DNA of 64,000 nucleotides, taken from NCBI GenBank assembly GCA_937895705.1, contig CALBKM010000034.1:159665-223664 (forward strand), written 5' to 3'. Numbering within the stretch: position 1 is the first letter of the stretch; each line of letters opens with the position of its first letter. The notes below the pieces were generated by a model that was not told the origin of the DNA, did not search any database, and saw nothing but the letters and a program-made list of their open reading frames with translations. Positions 42,866 through 53,000 of this stretch are shown here, piece after piece. The position numbers and the translations under genes were made by a program. Source of the DNA: an uncultured Clostridia bacterium. GTDB lineage: Bacteria; Bacillota; Clostridia; Lachnospirales; Lachnospiraceae.

Positions 42866-44182
42866 TTATTCGCTCGCCTTTTGTATTAATTCCTTATAAT
42901 AATATGCGGAATCTTTCGGAATTCTTCTCCGTTCCGGGTCGTTATAGTCCACAAATACAAGTCCGAAACGAGGACCGTACCCCTGTGCCCATTCAAAATT
43001 ATCCAACAACGACCAGTGATAATACCCGCGTATATCCGCGCCCTTCTCAATAGCTCTGCTAAGGGATGTGAGATAGCGTTCCATAAAATCAATCCGGTCC
43101 GGGTCATGAACACGTCCGTCCAGGAATATACGGTCATTACAAGCTTGGCCGTTTTCCGTAATCACAATCGGAAGACCGTAACGCTCGTACAAATACAGGA
43201 ATCCGTATTCCATTACCTTTTCCGTTACCGGCCAGCCGACGGAAGTCCGCGGAAATCCGGTATAACGTTCTACATAACCGTTCTTATTAAACTCGGAACC
43301 GTTATAAACATTCACACCGATATAATCAATCGGCTGGTGAATCACCTTCATATCTTCCTCGGATAGAGTCAGTAACTTCGCACGATTTTCCCCGAGACAT
43401 ACCGGATCCAAAAACCAATGATGGGAAAACAGGTTCTCTCCTTCCTTGTCAAAGGTTGCCGCCTTTGCCGCCTCGTAATCCTCCTTAGAATCGGTGGACG
43501 GATAACAGAGAGTTCCGGTGGATGCCACAGAAATTTTCGCTTTCCCGTTGGCCTTCCGGATTGCAGACACTGCCTTACCGTGACACAACAACAGATTACG
43601 CATTACCGGTCCCAGCTCTTCTTTCGGATGAACCTCCCCCGGGGCATGGACACCGGAACAATAGCCGAGATTCAACACAATCTGCGGCTCGTTTAATGTG
43701 GCATAGGATGTGACACGGTCTCCGAAGTGTTCTGCCACAATAGTGGCATACCGGGCAAAGGCATCGGAAATGCCGTCCCAGAAAAATCCTCCCTTCTGTT
43801 GCAAGGCCTCCGGTAAATCCCAGTGAAACAGTGTCACATAAGGCGTAATTCCGTTGACCAGAAGTTCATCCACAAGGGCATCGTAAAACAAAAATCCCTT
43901 CGGGTTTACTTCGCCGTCTCCGTCCGGAATAATGCGCGGCCAGCAAAGAGAAAAACGATAACTTTTCAGTCCCATCTCTTTCATAATCGCCACATCTTCT
44001 TTATATTTGTGATAATGGTCGCAGGCAATATCCCCGTTCTCGCCGTTTGCCACCTTCCCCGGTGCATGAGAAAAAGTATCCCATACAGAAAGTCCCTTCC
44101 CGTCTTCCTTTACGGCACCTTCAATCTGATAAGACGCCGTGGCGGCTCCCCAGATAAACTCCTTCGGAAACTTTATACTCAT
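42866..44182 (-). CDS. Glycoside hydrolase family 1 (beta-glucosidase/beta-glycosidase)
   Basis: 438 residues, a complete GH1 TIM barrel without signal peptide. The acid/base is Glu165 in TLNEPQ and the nucleophile is Glu343 in ITENGQ; the N-terminal signature FIWGAATASYQIEG is present. There is no 6-phospho-glycosidase signature that I can see, so free glycosides are likelier than PTS products. It is third in the GH2, AGE, GH1 series and may process beta-glucosides or beta-mannosides taken up as oligosaccharides. Confidence 0.94.
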   Translation of the reverse strand: MSIKFPKEFIWGAATASYQIEGAVKEDGKGLSVWDTFSHAPGKVANGENGDIACDHYHKYKEDVAIMKEMGLKSYRFSLCWPRIIPDGDGEVNPKGFLFYDALVDELLVNGITPYVTLFHWDLPEALQQKGGFFWDGISDAFARYATIVAEHFGDRVTSYATLNEPQIVLNLGYCSGVHAPGEVHPKEELGPVMRNLLLCHGKAVSAIRKANGKAKISVASTGTLCYPSTDSKEDYEAAKAATFDKEGENLFSHHWFLDPVCLGENRAKLLTLSEEDMKVIHQPIDYIGVNVYNGSEFNKNGYVERYTGFPRTSVGWPVTEKVMEYGFLYLYERYGLPIVITENGQACNDRIFLDGRVHDPDRIDFMERYLTSLSRAIEKGADIRGYYHWSLLDNFEWAQGYGPRFGLVFVDYNDPERRRIPKDSAYYYKELIQKASE

Positions 44183-44206
44183 ATCCGCATCCTCCTTAAA
44201 TAACCT

Positions 44207-45454
44207 CTACTGTTTATTCATTTGTTTTACCGCCGGCGCAATCGAAAGTTCCACCGGCACATAAGGAATCAAGGTCGCCTGTAACGCATGGTACAGGTCC
44301 GATTTACCCGGCCATACCGTACCGATTACACGGTTCTCACGGTCCATCTGATGAAACCAGGAACCGTTCTTTTTATCATGTACCGTCTCATCCAGATAGC
44401 ACATAAACGCCCCATAGTCTGCGGCATATTTTTCCTTTCCGGTTACCCGGTACAGTACCGCGGAAGTATTGATTGCTTCCGCCAGGGTCCAGTGCATCCG
44501 GTCATGAACCACGGGCATCCCTTCCCAATCGGTGGTATAAACAAGCCCCGGCGCTCCGTCCCGGTTCCAGGCATCCTCCACCGCTCTGTTATATAAACGT
44601 TCCGCAGCCTCCACATACTCCGACGCCGCCTCCGGATTATCTTTATATACGGACATCGCCCACTGGGTAATCAGTCTTGCCCATTCGATTCCGTGGCCCG
44701 GTGTCGCACCGTAAGGTTTAAACGGATCATCCGGTTTTTCTTTATTACAATCCAAATCCGGAGTCCAATTTTTCGTAAAATGTTCCGGAATTCTCCAGTC
44801 ATTTCCGCGGGCCCATACAAGCACATGTTCAATAATCCGGCCGGCCCTTGTCCGGTACTTCTCATCTCCCGACACATCCGCCACTGCAAGAAACGCCTCT
44901 ACCGTATGCATGTTGGCATTCAGTCCACGGTAATCGTCAAGAACAGTAAACTCCGTATTCCATGTGTCGCGAGACAAGCCCTCCGTTTCATCCCAGAAGC
45001 GCTCATCATACAAAGCGAGCGCTTCCCGTAACAAAGGCTCTGCCGTTTCACATCCTGCCAGATACGCCGAAGACGCAGCCAAAATCACAAAGGCATGGGC
45101 ATAACACTGCTTATCGGGCAATACCTCTCCGTTTGCCGTAAGCCCCGCATACCAACCGCCGTTTGCCGTATCATGCAGTTCTCCCGCAAGGCCTTTTACC
45201 GCAGCAGCTACCAGCTCCCTGCTGCCTTTGTGGGACAACATTACACCGATACTGTATACATGTGCCATCCGGCTTGTAATCCAGGTTTCCCGGTTCCGTT
45301 CCTTCCACGGTGTTCCGTCATCTCCCAGGTAATAGGAGCCGCCCTCCGGCGAAGGGAATCCGTGTCCGAAGACAAAAAGTTCTTCCCGCAAGTCCTTCAA
45401 AAACTCCCGGTTTTCTTTTGTATCGATTTGATATTTTAAATCAGTTACACTCAT
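44207..45454 (-). CDS. AGE-family sugar epimerase/isomerase (mannose isomerase YihS-like)
   Basis: 415 residues, an (alpha/alpha)6 barrel of the N-acylglucosamine 2-epimerase superfamily. RMAHVYSIG, CYAHAFVILAASSAYLAG and GHGIEWARL carry the conserved Arg/His residues of the active site. The HVYS-IG and KSDLYHALQA patterns resemble YihS-type aldose-ketose isomerases (mannose to fructose) more than cellobiose epimerase. Next to beta-mannosidase this would feed mannose into glycolysis. The exact substrate is inferred from context. Confidence 0.86.
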   Translation of the reverse strand: MSVTDLKYQIDTKENREFLKDLREELFVFGHGFPSPEGGSYYLGDDGTPWKERNRETWITSRMAHVYSIGVMLSHKGSRELVAAAVKGLAGELHDTANGGWYAGLTANGEVLPDKQCYAHAFVILAASSAYLAGCETAEPLLREALALYDERFWDETEGLSRDTWNTEFTVLDDYRGLNANMHTVEAFLAVADVSGDEKYRTRAGRIIEHVLVWARGNDWRIPEHFTKNWTPDLDCNKEKPDDPFKPYGATPGHGIEWARLITQWAMSVYKDNPEAASEYVEAAERLYNRAVEDAWNRDGAPGLVYTTDWEGMPVVHDRMHWTLAEAINTSAVLYRVTGKEKYAADYGAFMCYLDETVHDKKNGSWFHQMDRENRVIGTVWPGKSDLYHALQATLIPYVPVELSIAPAVKQMNKQ

Positions 45455-45512
45455 CTCGGTATGCCTCGTTTCTAACGGTTATCTGTCCGCACCGTTTCCG
45501 GTCCGTTTCTCT

Positions 45513-47999
45513 TTATCTGATATCGTAGGTACTGCGTACCCGAAGTCCGTCAGCGCTTCCGCGAAGAACTTTCACTCTCCGCTCTCCCGGCTCCATATCA
45601 AAATAATTGTCCGAAAGTAACAGATCTTCGCTTTCATTCAATATTTCCACATCTTTTGCATAAGCTTCCGCGGTTACTATTACTTCATCGCCCTCCGGAC
45701 GAACGGAAAGCTTCGGCTGTTCAAACTTATAGTATTTCGGCTGACAGAACAGCACGCTGCCTTCCCCGAGAACTTCTTTGTTCTCCTTTAAGGTATAAGA
45801 CACATGGTCGTCGTAAAGCTCTGCCTGCATAAGAGGAACCTTTTCAAGCCACACCGCAGAAAGGGCCGGAACATGCACTTTGGTCGTACTGCTTTCTTTT
45901 ACTTCACCGGTTGCTCCCCGAAGCTGCCATTCCACCGTCACCTCTCTGTCCCGCATGGTTTCGTTGCTGACATTAAAGCGTACCGATTTTATCACTTCGT
46001 AAGGCTCCGCATTCGGATTGGTATCCTGAGTGAGAATGCCCTCTTCCTCGCAGGATAAAAGCACCGGCGCAAAGAAGCGCTTTGCATAGTAGTGAAGTGC
46101 CTTCCATCTTCCGTAATAGTCTACGGAAGACCAGCTTGCTACCGGCCAACAGTCATTTAACTGCCAGATAACCGTGCCCATACAACGTCCTCTCCATCTG
46201 CGGAAATGCTCCACGCCGTAACGGATTGCCTGGGCCTGCAACAACTGGGACGCATAAACAATCCGGTCAAAGGACGTCGGGTACAGGTAAGTCTGAGCCA
46301 TATAATTGGAAATCTTTCCGTTGGCCGCCGCATTTCTCTGATGCTTTTCCATCACATAGGAGTAAATGTTACGGTCTTCCGGAAGTGTAAAGGTTTCAAT
46401 GGTTTTCACCGACGGAAACGCCTGGAAGCCGAACTCGGACAAATACCGGAAATGGAACTTCCGATACTCGGTAATCGGCTTGTTTCCGTGCCAAACCTCC
46501 CAGTAATGCACATCGCCCCGATTCTCATCATTCGGCTCGTCAAAGCACCCTCCGCTGGAAGGGCTGGCCGGCCAGTAAAAAGTCTCCGGATCATATTCCT
46601 TTAACACCTTCGGCAAAATGTACTCATACATCTTTACGTAATCGCTTTGTTCCTTCGGAGAATTCACCCATTCTCCCTGCTTCACAAAAAGCTCCATCTC
46701 ATTATTGCCGCACCAAAGTCCTAAAGACGCATGATGACGCAACCGCTTAATGTTATCCTTAAACTCTGCGATAATATTCTCTTCAAACGCCTCCGACAAA
46801 TCATATACCGCACAGGCAAACATAAAATCCTGCCATATAATCAATCCCAACTCGTCGCAGGCATCATAAAACCAATCCTCCGGATAATATCCTCCGCCCC
46901 AGACGCGGATGCTGTTAAAATTCGCCGCCTTGGCATCCTCCAGCAACCTTCTGGTTCTCTCCGGATTCGTTCTTGCAAGTAAATTATCCTCCGGAATATA
47001 GTCACCGCCCATGGCAAACACTTCCACGCCGTTTACTTTATGAGCAAACTTCTCCCCGTACTCATCCTTTTCCGTAGACATCGTCATGGTGCGAAGACCG
47101 ATTTTTCTTTCCCAAACATCTATAACTTCTTCTCCGTCACACAGAGTTACCTTTACCGTATACAACGGTTGTTCTCCGAATCCTGCCGGCCACCACAGCT
47201 TCGGATTTTCAATCCGTACCGGAGCAACACCGTCTCCCGTTGCCACCACAATACCCTCCGGATCCGCCACTTCCACTTTCACGGAAAGTCTGCGAAGCTC
47301 CGGTTCTGCTTTATAAAGTACCTTGTTTTGTCCGCCGTATACAAAAGCCTCCGCCGAAGCCGATTCCAGTTCCACACGGGTAAATAAATCTACTGCTCCG
47401 TTCTCGTGCTTCTGCGTTACATAGGCACTATCGATCCGGGCAATATCATAGGCCACCAAAAATACCGGACGCCACAGTCCTACGCCGGGCAATCTCGGGC
47501 CCCAGTCCCAGCCGAACATACAATGCGCCTTCCGCAAATATGGGAACCCCCGCATCGCATCGGAAGTACCGTCTAAGCGTTTCCTTGCATACTGCTCTCT
47601 GATAAATTCTGTCGGAGAATAAAACTCAACCGACAACGTATTGTCGCCTTCTTTTAGCATCCCCTTTACATCATATTCCCAAATCCGGTGCATATTGTCC
47701 GCATGCCCCAGTTTTTCACCGTTTAAGAACACATCCGCCAACGTGTCGATTCCTTCAAAGCGCAACAACACCCTGTCTTTTTCACAAATATCGCATCCTG
47801 CCGAAAATACGGTTCTATATTCGTATTCCCGCTCCGACAGTTTCAGCGCGTTAAGCTCATTATCCCTATAGTACGGATCTTCAATTTTCTCATTTCTTAA
47901 CAGATCCGAATAAAGGTCACCCGGCACAAAAGCCGGGATATAGGTATCCCAGCTTTTGTCCTTCATCGTCCAATTTTTATCTAACGAAACAATAATCAT
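45513..47999 (-). CDS. Glycoside hydrolase family 2 beta-mannosidase
   Basis: 828 residues. The jelly-roll sugar-binding domain (about 5-190, HCMFGWDWGPRLPG) precedes an Ig-like domain and the TIM barrel (about 300-620). The acid/base is Glu434 in LWCGNNEMEL and the nucleophile is Glu522 in LSEFGFQAFPS. WCGNNE and the HCMFGWDWGP stretch mark beta-mannosidases within GH2. There is no signal peptide, so it acts on imported mannosides. The ATG at 47997-47999 has AGAGG upstream. It is first of the mannoside cluster, 47 bp after the chemoreceptor gene. Confidence 0.94.
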   Translation of the reverse strand: MIIVSLDKNWTMKDKSWDTYIPAFVPGDLYSDLLRNEKIEDPYYRDNELNALKLSEREYEYRTVFSAGCDICEKDRVLLRFEGIDTLADVFLNGEKLGHADNMHRIWEYDVKGMLKEGDNTLSVEFYSPTEFIREQYARKRLDGTSDAMRGFPYLRKAHCMFGWDWGPRLPGVGLWRPVFLVAYDIARIDSAYVTQKHENGAVDLFTRVELESASAEAFVYGGQNKVLYKAEPELRRLSVKVEVADPEGIVVATGDGVAPVRIENPKLWWPAGFGEQPLYTVKVTLCDGEEVIDVWERKIGLRTMTMSTEKDEYGEKFAHKVNGVEVFAMGGDYIPEDNLLARTNPERTRRLLEDAKAANFNSIRVWGGGYYPEDWFYDACDELGLIIWQDFMFACAVYDLSEAFEENIIAEFKDNIKRLRHHASLGLWCGNNEMELFVKQGEWVNSPKEQSDYVKMYEYILPKVLKEYDPETFYWPASPSSGGCFDEPNDENRGDVHYWEVWHGNKPITEYRKFHFRYLSEFGFQAFPSVKTIETFTLPEDRNIYSYVMEKHQRNAAANGKISNYMAQTYLYPTSFDRIVYASQLLQAQAIRYGVEHFRRWRGRCMGTVIWQLNDCWPVASWSSVDYYGRWKALHYYAKRFFAPVLLSCEEEGILTQDTNPNAEPYEVIKSVRFNVSNETMRDREVTVEWQLRGATGEVKESSTTKVHVPALSAVWLEKVPLMQAELYDDHVSYTLKENKEVLGEGSVLFCQPKYYKFEQPKLSVRPEGDEVIVTAEAYAKDVEILNESEDLLLSDNYFDMEPGERRVKVLRGSADGLRVRSTYDIR

Positions 48000-48046
48000 C
48001 AAACACCTCTCTGCGTAAACTTGTTGATTCAATGCGCGTCTCGCAT

Positions 48047-49861
48047 TTATTCATACTCAAACCGATTTACAATCTCTCTTAACTCATTCATACTCTCTAC
48101 CGTATTATTGGTTAATGCATAGTTATCGCTGGTAGCACTCACTACTTCTGCGGTCTTCTCTGCGATATCACTCACTCCTTCCGTGGTCTCATTCACTGTC
48201 AGGAACACATTCTCTACCGCATCCGATACCTTCTGAATGGATTCGGTCAACGCCACAATCTGTTCGGAAATATTATCCATGCGTGTCTTAAAGGTATCCG
48301 CATCCTGGCGATACTGGGCACCGGTCTGATTAAAGTTGTCAAAATCCGCCAAAACGGTTTCTTCAAGGAAATTACTTGTATTTTCCATGCTCTCGGTAAT
48401 ATTGTTTACCGCACGATTTACCTCGCCGATAATACCGTTAATGTCACTCACCGTCTCCAAAGATCTCTGGGCCAGCTTACTGATTTCCTGGGCCACTACC
48501 GCAAAGCCCTTACCGGCGTCACCGGCTCTTGCCGCCTCAATACTTGCATTTAAGGAAAGCAAACTGGTCTGATCGGAAATTTCGATAATGGAGTCTGTCA
48601 ATTCATTAATCTTAGCCACAGCACCCAGGCCTTCCAGAGCCGTTTCCGTTTTGCTGCGAATCTGCTCGTACAAACGCCTTGTCTGTTCGATGGCAGTTTG
48701 GGTGGAACTCTGCATTTCTTCCGCACGTCCCGCCACCTCTTCGGAAAACTGATTGCTCAACTCCGTTTCTTTTTCAATCACTTCCGCTTGCGCTCTCATA
48801 TCCGTCATGTAACGGTTCATGTCCTGAGTCATGTTACTTACCTGCTCGGTACTTGCCGCCAATTGCTGCGTTGTTGCGGAATTATCCGTACAGAAAACAT
48901 GTACCTGATTACTGGAGGCCTCCAGCTTTTGCATATTTTCGCCCACGCTACGGTTGGTACGGTCGATACGGGTAACCACATCATACAGGTTATTACTCAT
49001 CTCCCGAACCGCTCGGCTGATTACACCGGTTTCGTCTTTTCTTTCACATAGCTTATCCATATCTTCCGGCAACTTAATCTTTAACTTAGCCGTGTCATTG
49101 ATTACTTCCGTCACCTGGTTTAGCGGCTTAATAAACCGCCGGATCACAACCGTGGAAACCAAAACAATAATAACCAAAACCACCAAGGCAACCCCTAACG
49201 CTTTCAAGGACATTTCCACAATCGGTCGCGTCAATTCGCTTCCGCTTGCACAAATAATCATAATAGATTTGTTGGCAGTAACATAGTAGCTGGCATACAT
49301 TGTCTCCCCGTCTTCTTCAAACTCCATGCAAAGATTGTCGGGAATCACACCTTTATTAATCGAGCCCACCACGTCCGTAATTGCCGAGTTCCGGTTCGGC
49401 TTGCCGATGTAGGACTCATCCGCATGATAACGAACAATACCGCTCATGTCTACCACATAATAATAGAAATCTTCCAAACCGGTGATTTCCATCTTTCCTA
49501 AAATCGCGGTAAACTGTTCTGTTGTCAGGCCTGTATACTGCTTAATTCCGTCATTGATGTTTTCCTCTTCCTTGTCAATCAGTTTACCGTAGGAAGTCGC
49601 CATATTTAACATTTTACCGTAAGCGGAATCGATGACCAGATCTTTTACATAAGACACCATAATCAAAATAGTTACCGCAACGGCAACTACCACACCCAAA
49701 ATCACCAATGCGCTTACCTTGGTCTGCATGGAATGAAGCTTCCCTATTTTGTCGATTTTACCCATACCCGGGGTTTCTCTCTTTTTCTGTTTTACCTTCG
49801 GCAACATCTGCTTCTTATCGTTCTTCTCTTTTACTTTCGGTACTGCCTTTTCCTTCTTCAT
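48047..49861 (-). CDS. Methyl-accepting chemotaxis protein
   Basis: 604 residues. An unusual Lys-rich cytoplasmic N-terminus of about 48 residues precedes membrane segment 1 (about 52-72). A periplasmic-type extracellular sensor (about 73-215, Cache-like), membrane segment 2 (about 220-240), a HAMP domain (about 241-295) and the signalling domain follow. The signalling tip reads [21 protein letters not shown]. It reports an external ligand to CheA/CheW. The gene lies beside the mannosidase cluster and the pilus-like locus, but the ligand cannot be told. A weak extended -10 (TGG-TAGAAT at 49951-49956) lies upstream. Confidence 0.93.
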   Translation of the reverse strand: MKKEKAVPKVKEKNDKKQMLPKVKQKKRETPGMGKIDKIGKLHSMQTKVSALVILGVVVAVAVTILIMVSYVKDLVIDSAYGKMLNMATSYGKLIDKEEENINDGIKQYTGLTTEQFTAILGKMEITGLEDFYYYVVDMSGIVRYHADESYIGKPNRNSAITDVVGSINKGVIPDNLCMEFEEDGETMYASYYVTANKSIMIICASGSELTRPIVEMSLKALGVALVVLVIIVLVSTVVIRRFIKPLNQVTEVINDTAKLKIKLPEDMDKLCERKDETGVISRAVREMSNNLYDVVTRIDRTNRSVGENMQKLEASSNQVHVFCTDNSATTQQLAASTEQVSNMTQDMNRYMTDMRAQAEVIEKETELSNQFSEEVAGRAEEMQSSTQTAIEQTRRLYEQIRSKTETALEGLGAVAKINELTDSIIEISDQTSLLSLNASIEAARAGDAGKGFAVVAQEISKLAQRSLETVSDINGIIGEVNRAVNNITESMENTSNFLEETVLADFDNFNQTGAQYRQDADTFKTRMDNISEQIVALTESIQKVSDAVENVFLTVNETTEGVSDIAEKTAEVVSATSDNYALTNNTVESMNELREIVNRFEYE

Positions 49862-50027
49862 AGCCCCGTTCCTCCTTCGTCTGTTCTGTCCTTCCGAACT
49901 TTCAACCGGATATATTTTGTATAATTACGCATATTTTTATTTATGTTTGTATTCTACCACATTTTCGCAGAAAATGATAGTCTTTTTTTGTTTTTGTCAA
50001 TAAATTTAAACAGATATTCATACAAAC

Positions 50028-50063
50028 AAAGACTCCGATAACAGTTGCCCGTTATCGGAGTCT
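50028..50063 (-). terminator. Terminator after the alanine-rich surface protein gene
   Basis: Perfect 15-bp stem from AAAGACTCCGATAAC and its complement around an 8-base loop; T-rich on both strands. It separates this gene from the chemoreceptor gene. Confidence 0.88.
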
Positions 50064-50087
50064 TTTATACTAACATACTTCCCCTAT

Positions 50088-53000
50088 TTACTTCTCTTTT
50101 CTGGAGGTAATCACACCCTCTTCATCCGCGGTGTAAATATAGTCCAGCACTTCAAAATCTTCGTCGCGAGCAATGATTCCGTCTTTGTCTGCCCAGTATA
50201 CGAACACTTCGTTAAAGTCGATATCCTTATCCGCATTCATATCTTCCGGAGCAACAAGTACATACTCGCCATCCTCGCTTTCTACGATAAAGGTGTTCTT
50301 CACAATCTTTCCGTTCTCACCGGAAAATACCATGTAAATGTTGCCGTCTTCATCTTCGAATACGGTGAACTCGTTCTCTACCGGATTGCCGTCCTCATCG
50401 TATACGTAGCTGTCATCGCCTTCGGTCTTGATTTCCTTACCGTCCTCGTTATTGAAGTCGGACAACGGAACTTCTTCATCCTCAATCTCCGTCTCCTGAG
50501 AGTCCCTCCACTCTTCGTAAGCTTCTCTCATCTCTTCTTCCCAAGCACGCATATCTTCTACTCGTTTTAAGGAATCTTCGTAAGCCTTTGCTGCCTTGTC
50601 TGCTGCATCCTGTGCATTATCAGCTGCGGTCTGCGCATCCTTCTTTGCCTGCTCTGCCTCCGCAAGCACACGCTCTGCTTCCGCAACTACGTCATCACTT
50701 ACCTTCGGATTTTCCTTTAATGCATCTACGTTATCCTTTGCGGCCTCTACTGCGTTTACCGCATCCTCTACAGCTGCTTTCTTATCGGCAACTGCCTTTG
50801 CTGCCTTGTCTGCTGCCTTCTTTGCCTCTTCCGCTGCCTTTGCTGCCTCTTCTGCCTTCTTTGCAAGCTCTGCAGCCTTTTTTGCAAGCTCCTGAAGCTT
50901 TGCTGCTTCTTCTGCTGCCTTTGCTGCCGCTTCTGCTGCATCTGCAGCATCATCTGCTTTATTTGCGGCATCTGCTTCTGCTACGGCCTTCTGCGCAGCC
51001 TCTGCATCCTTCTTCGCCTGCTCTGCTGCTTCCTTTAATGCCTTAGCAAGATTATTTACTTCGCTCTGCTCATCCTCGGCTGCCTTCTTTTCTGCCTCGG
51101 CCTGATCCTTTGCAGCCTGTGCTTCCTGGGTTACCTGTACGGCATTGTTATAATCAGTCTGTGCCTTCGTTAAAACTTCATTTGCACTCTCTAAATCTTC
51201 CTGTGCCTTATCTGCTGCTGCCTGCGCATTGTTTGCCGCAGTCTGCGCATCCTGCTGTGCCTGCTCTGCATCCGTCACCGCCTGCTGTGCCTCCGCAAGC
51301 TTCCGCTCCAATTCCACTTTCTCCTTTGCGTAATCGGAACCTTCTTCTCCGTTTTCGCCGCCATAGTATGCATCATACGCATCCTTCAGCTTATTATACT
51401 CCGTCTTTGCATCGTCCAAATCTCCGAAAGCATCCTTTAATGCATCTTCCGCATCCTGCTTTGCTTTGTCTGCAGCATCATACGCTTCCTGCTTTGCCTT
51501 CTGCTCGGTCTGTGCGGTGCCCAATGCATCCTCTGCATCCTCTAATGCTTCTTTTGCATCATCGTATGCTTTCTGTGCATCCTTGTAAGCCTGATCGGCA
51601 TCGTTAAGTGTTGCACCTACCTTCTCATAACTACCGTCTGCCTTATCGTCGGTCTTTTCGTAAGAAATACGCTCTACTTCACGAGAGGTGGTCTCGGTGT
51701 AGGTTACTTCAATTTCTCTGTTATTATCAAAAATATAAGACTTTGCGCCGAATAAAATTGTGGAAATATAGTAGAATCTTTCTGCATATTCGTCATAGAA
51801 GAGTTCACGATCCGCACCGAAAAGATTTTTACCGATAATCACAAGATTATCTTTTCCGAGATACTGCTTTGCATCCCTAAGAGCGCCGGTTGCATTTTTC
51901 TCCTCCGTAACATACTCCACATCCTGAGTCACCGTCTTCGTATACTCATAAACCTTAACGCTTCCGTCTTCCTTTTCCTCTACTGCATAGTACTTATCGT
52001 CAGCCTTGTAATACTTATTTCCGTTCTCGTCTTCTTCCGTTCCCACTTCCGTAGCGTTGCACTCGTTCTTAATTACGGTCTGAATCAGCTCTTCCTTCTT
52101 TTCCTCTGCGGTAGCCTCATCCTCTGCATTGCTGATTTCCTTCTCGAGCTCTGCTAACTTCTGATTGTACTCGGTGTTAAGCTCGTTATAAGCGTCTTCC
52201 TTCTCCTGTAAAAGACCAGCCGCTTCAGACTTTGCGCTCTCTGCAGCAGACTTATTGCTTTCCGCTTGGGACTTTGCGGTATTCGCTTCTTCCAAAGCCT
52301 TGTTTGCCGCAGTCAAAGCTTCGCTTGCCTTATTGAACGCTTCTAATGCGTTGTCATATACTTCCTGCGCGCCGGCATTATTACCGTCACCGGACTCCAG
52401 ATTCTGCTTTGCCTCTTCCAGTGCCAGCTCTGCATCTTCCTTTGCAGCCTCGGCTACTTCTACTGCCTGCTGTGCGGCAACTACCGCGTTGTTCTTCTCC
52501 GTTACAACCCGCTCTGCATTTGTCACTGCATCGTTTGCATCCTTTACTGCCTGCTCGGCATTTACTACTGCCTGCTTTGCATCCGTTACAGCCTGCTCTG
52601 CGTTATCCTTCGCAGTCTTTGCGGTTTCTTCTTCGGTCTTTTTGTCTTCTAACTCTTCCGACTTATTATAGAACTCTTCGGTCGCATCCTCAACCTTCTT
52701 CTGTGCATCATTCTCAGCCTTCACCGCATCCCCGGTTGCTTCACCGGCCTTTACTGCAGCATCTTCGGCTGCTTTAATTGCTGCATCCTCGGCATCCTTT
52801 GCTACTTTTGCCGCATCCGCTGCTACCTTCTTTGCATCTGCTGCTACCTTTGCAGCCTCCTGTGCCACTTTTTGTGCATCTTCTACAGCCTTCTTTGCAT
52901 CTGCTGCCGCCTGAGCCGCTTCTGCTGCTGCCTTCTCTGCGGCTTCTGCTGCTGCCTGTGCATCTGCCGCATCCTGCTTTGCCTGATTATATGCATTCTC

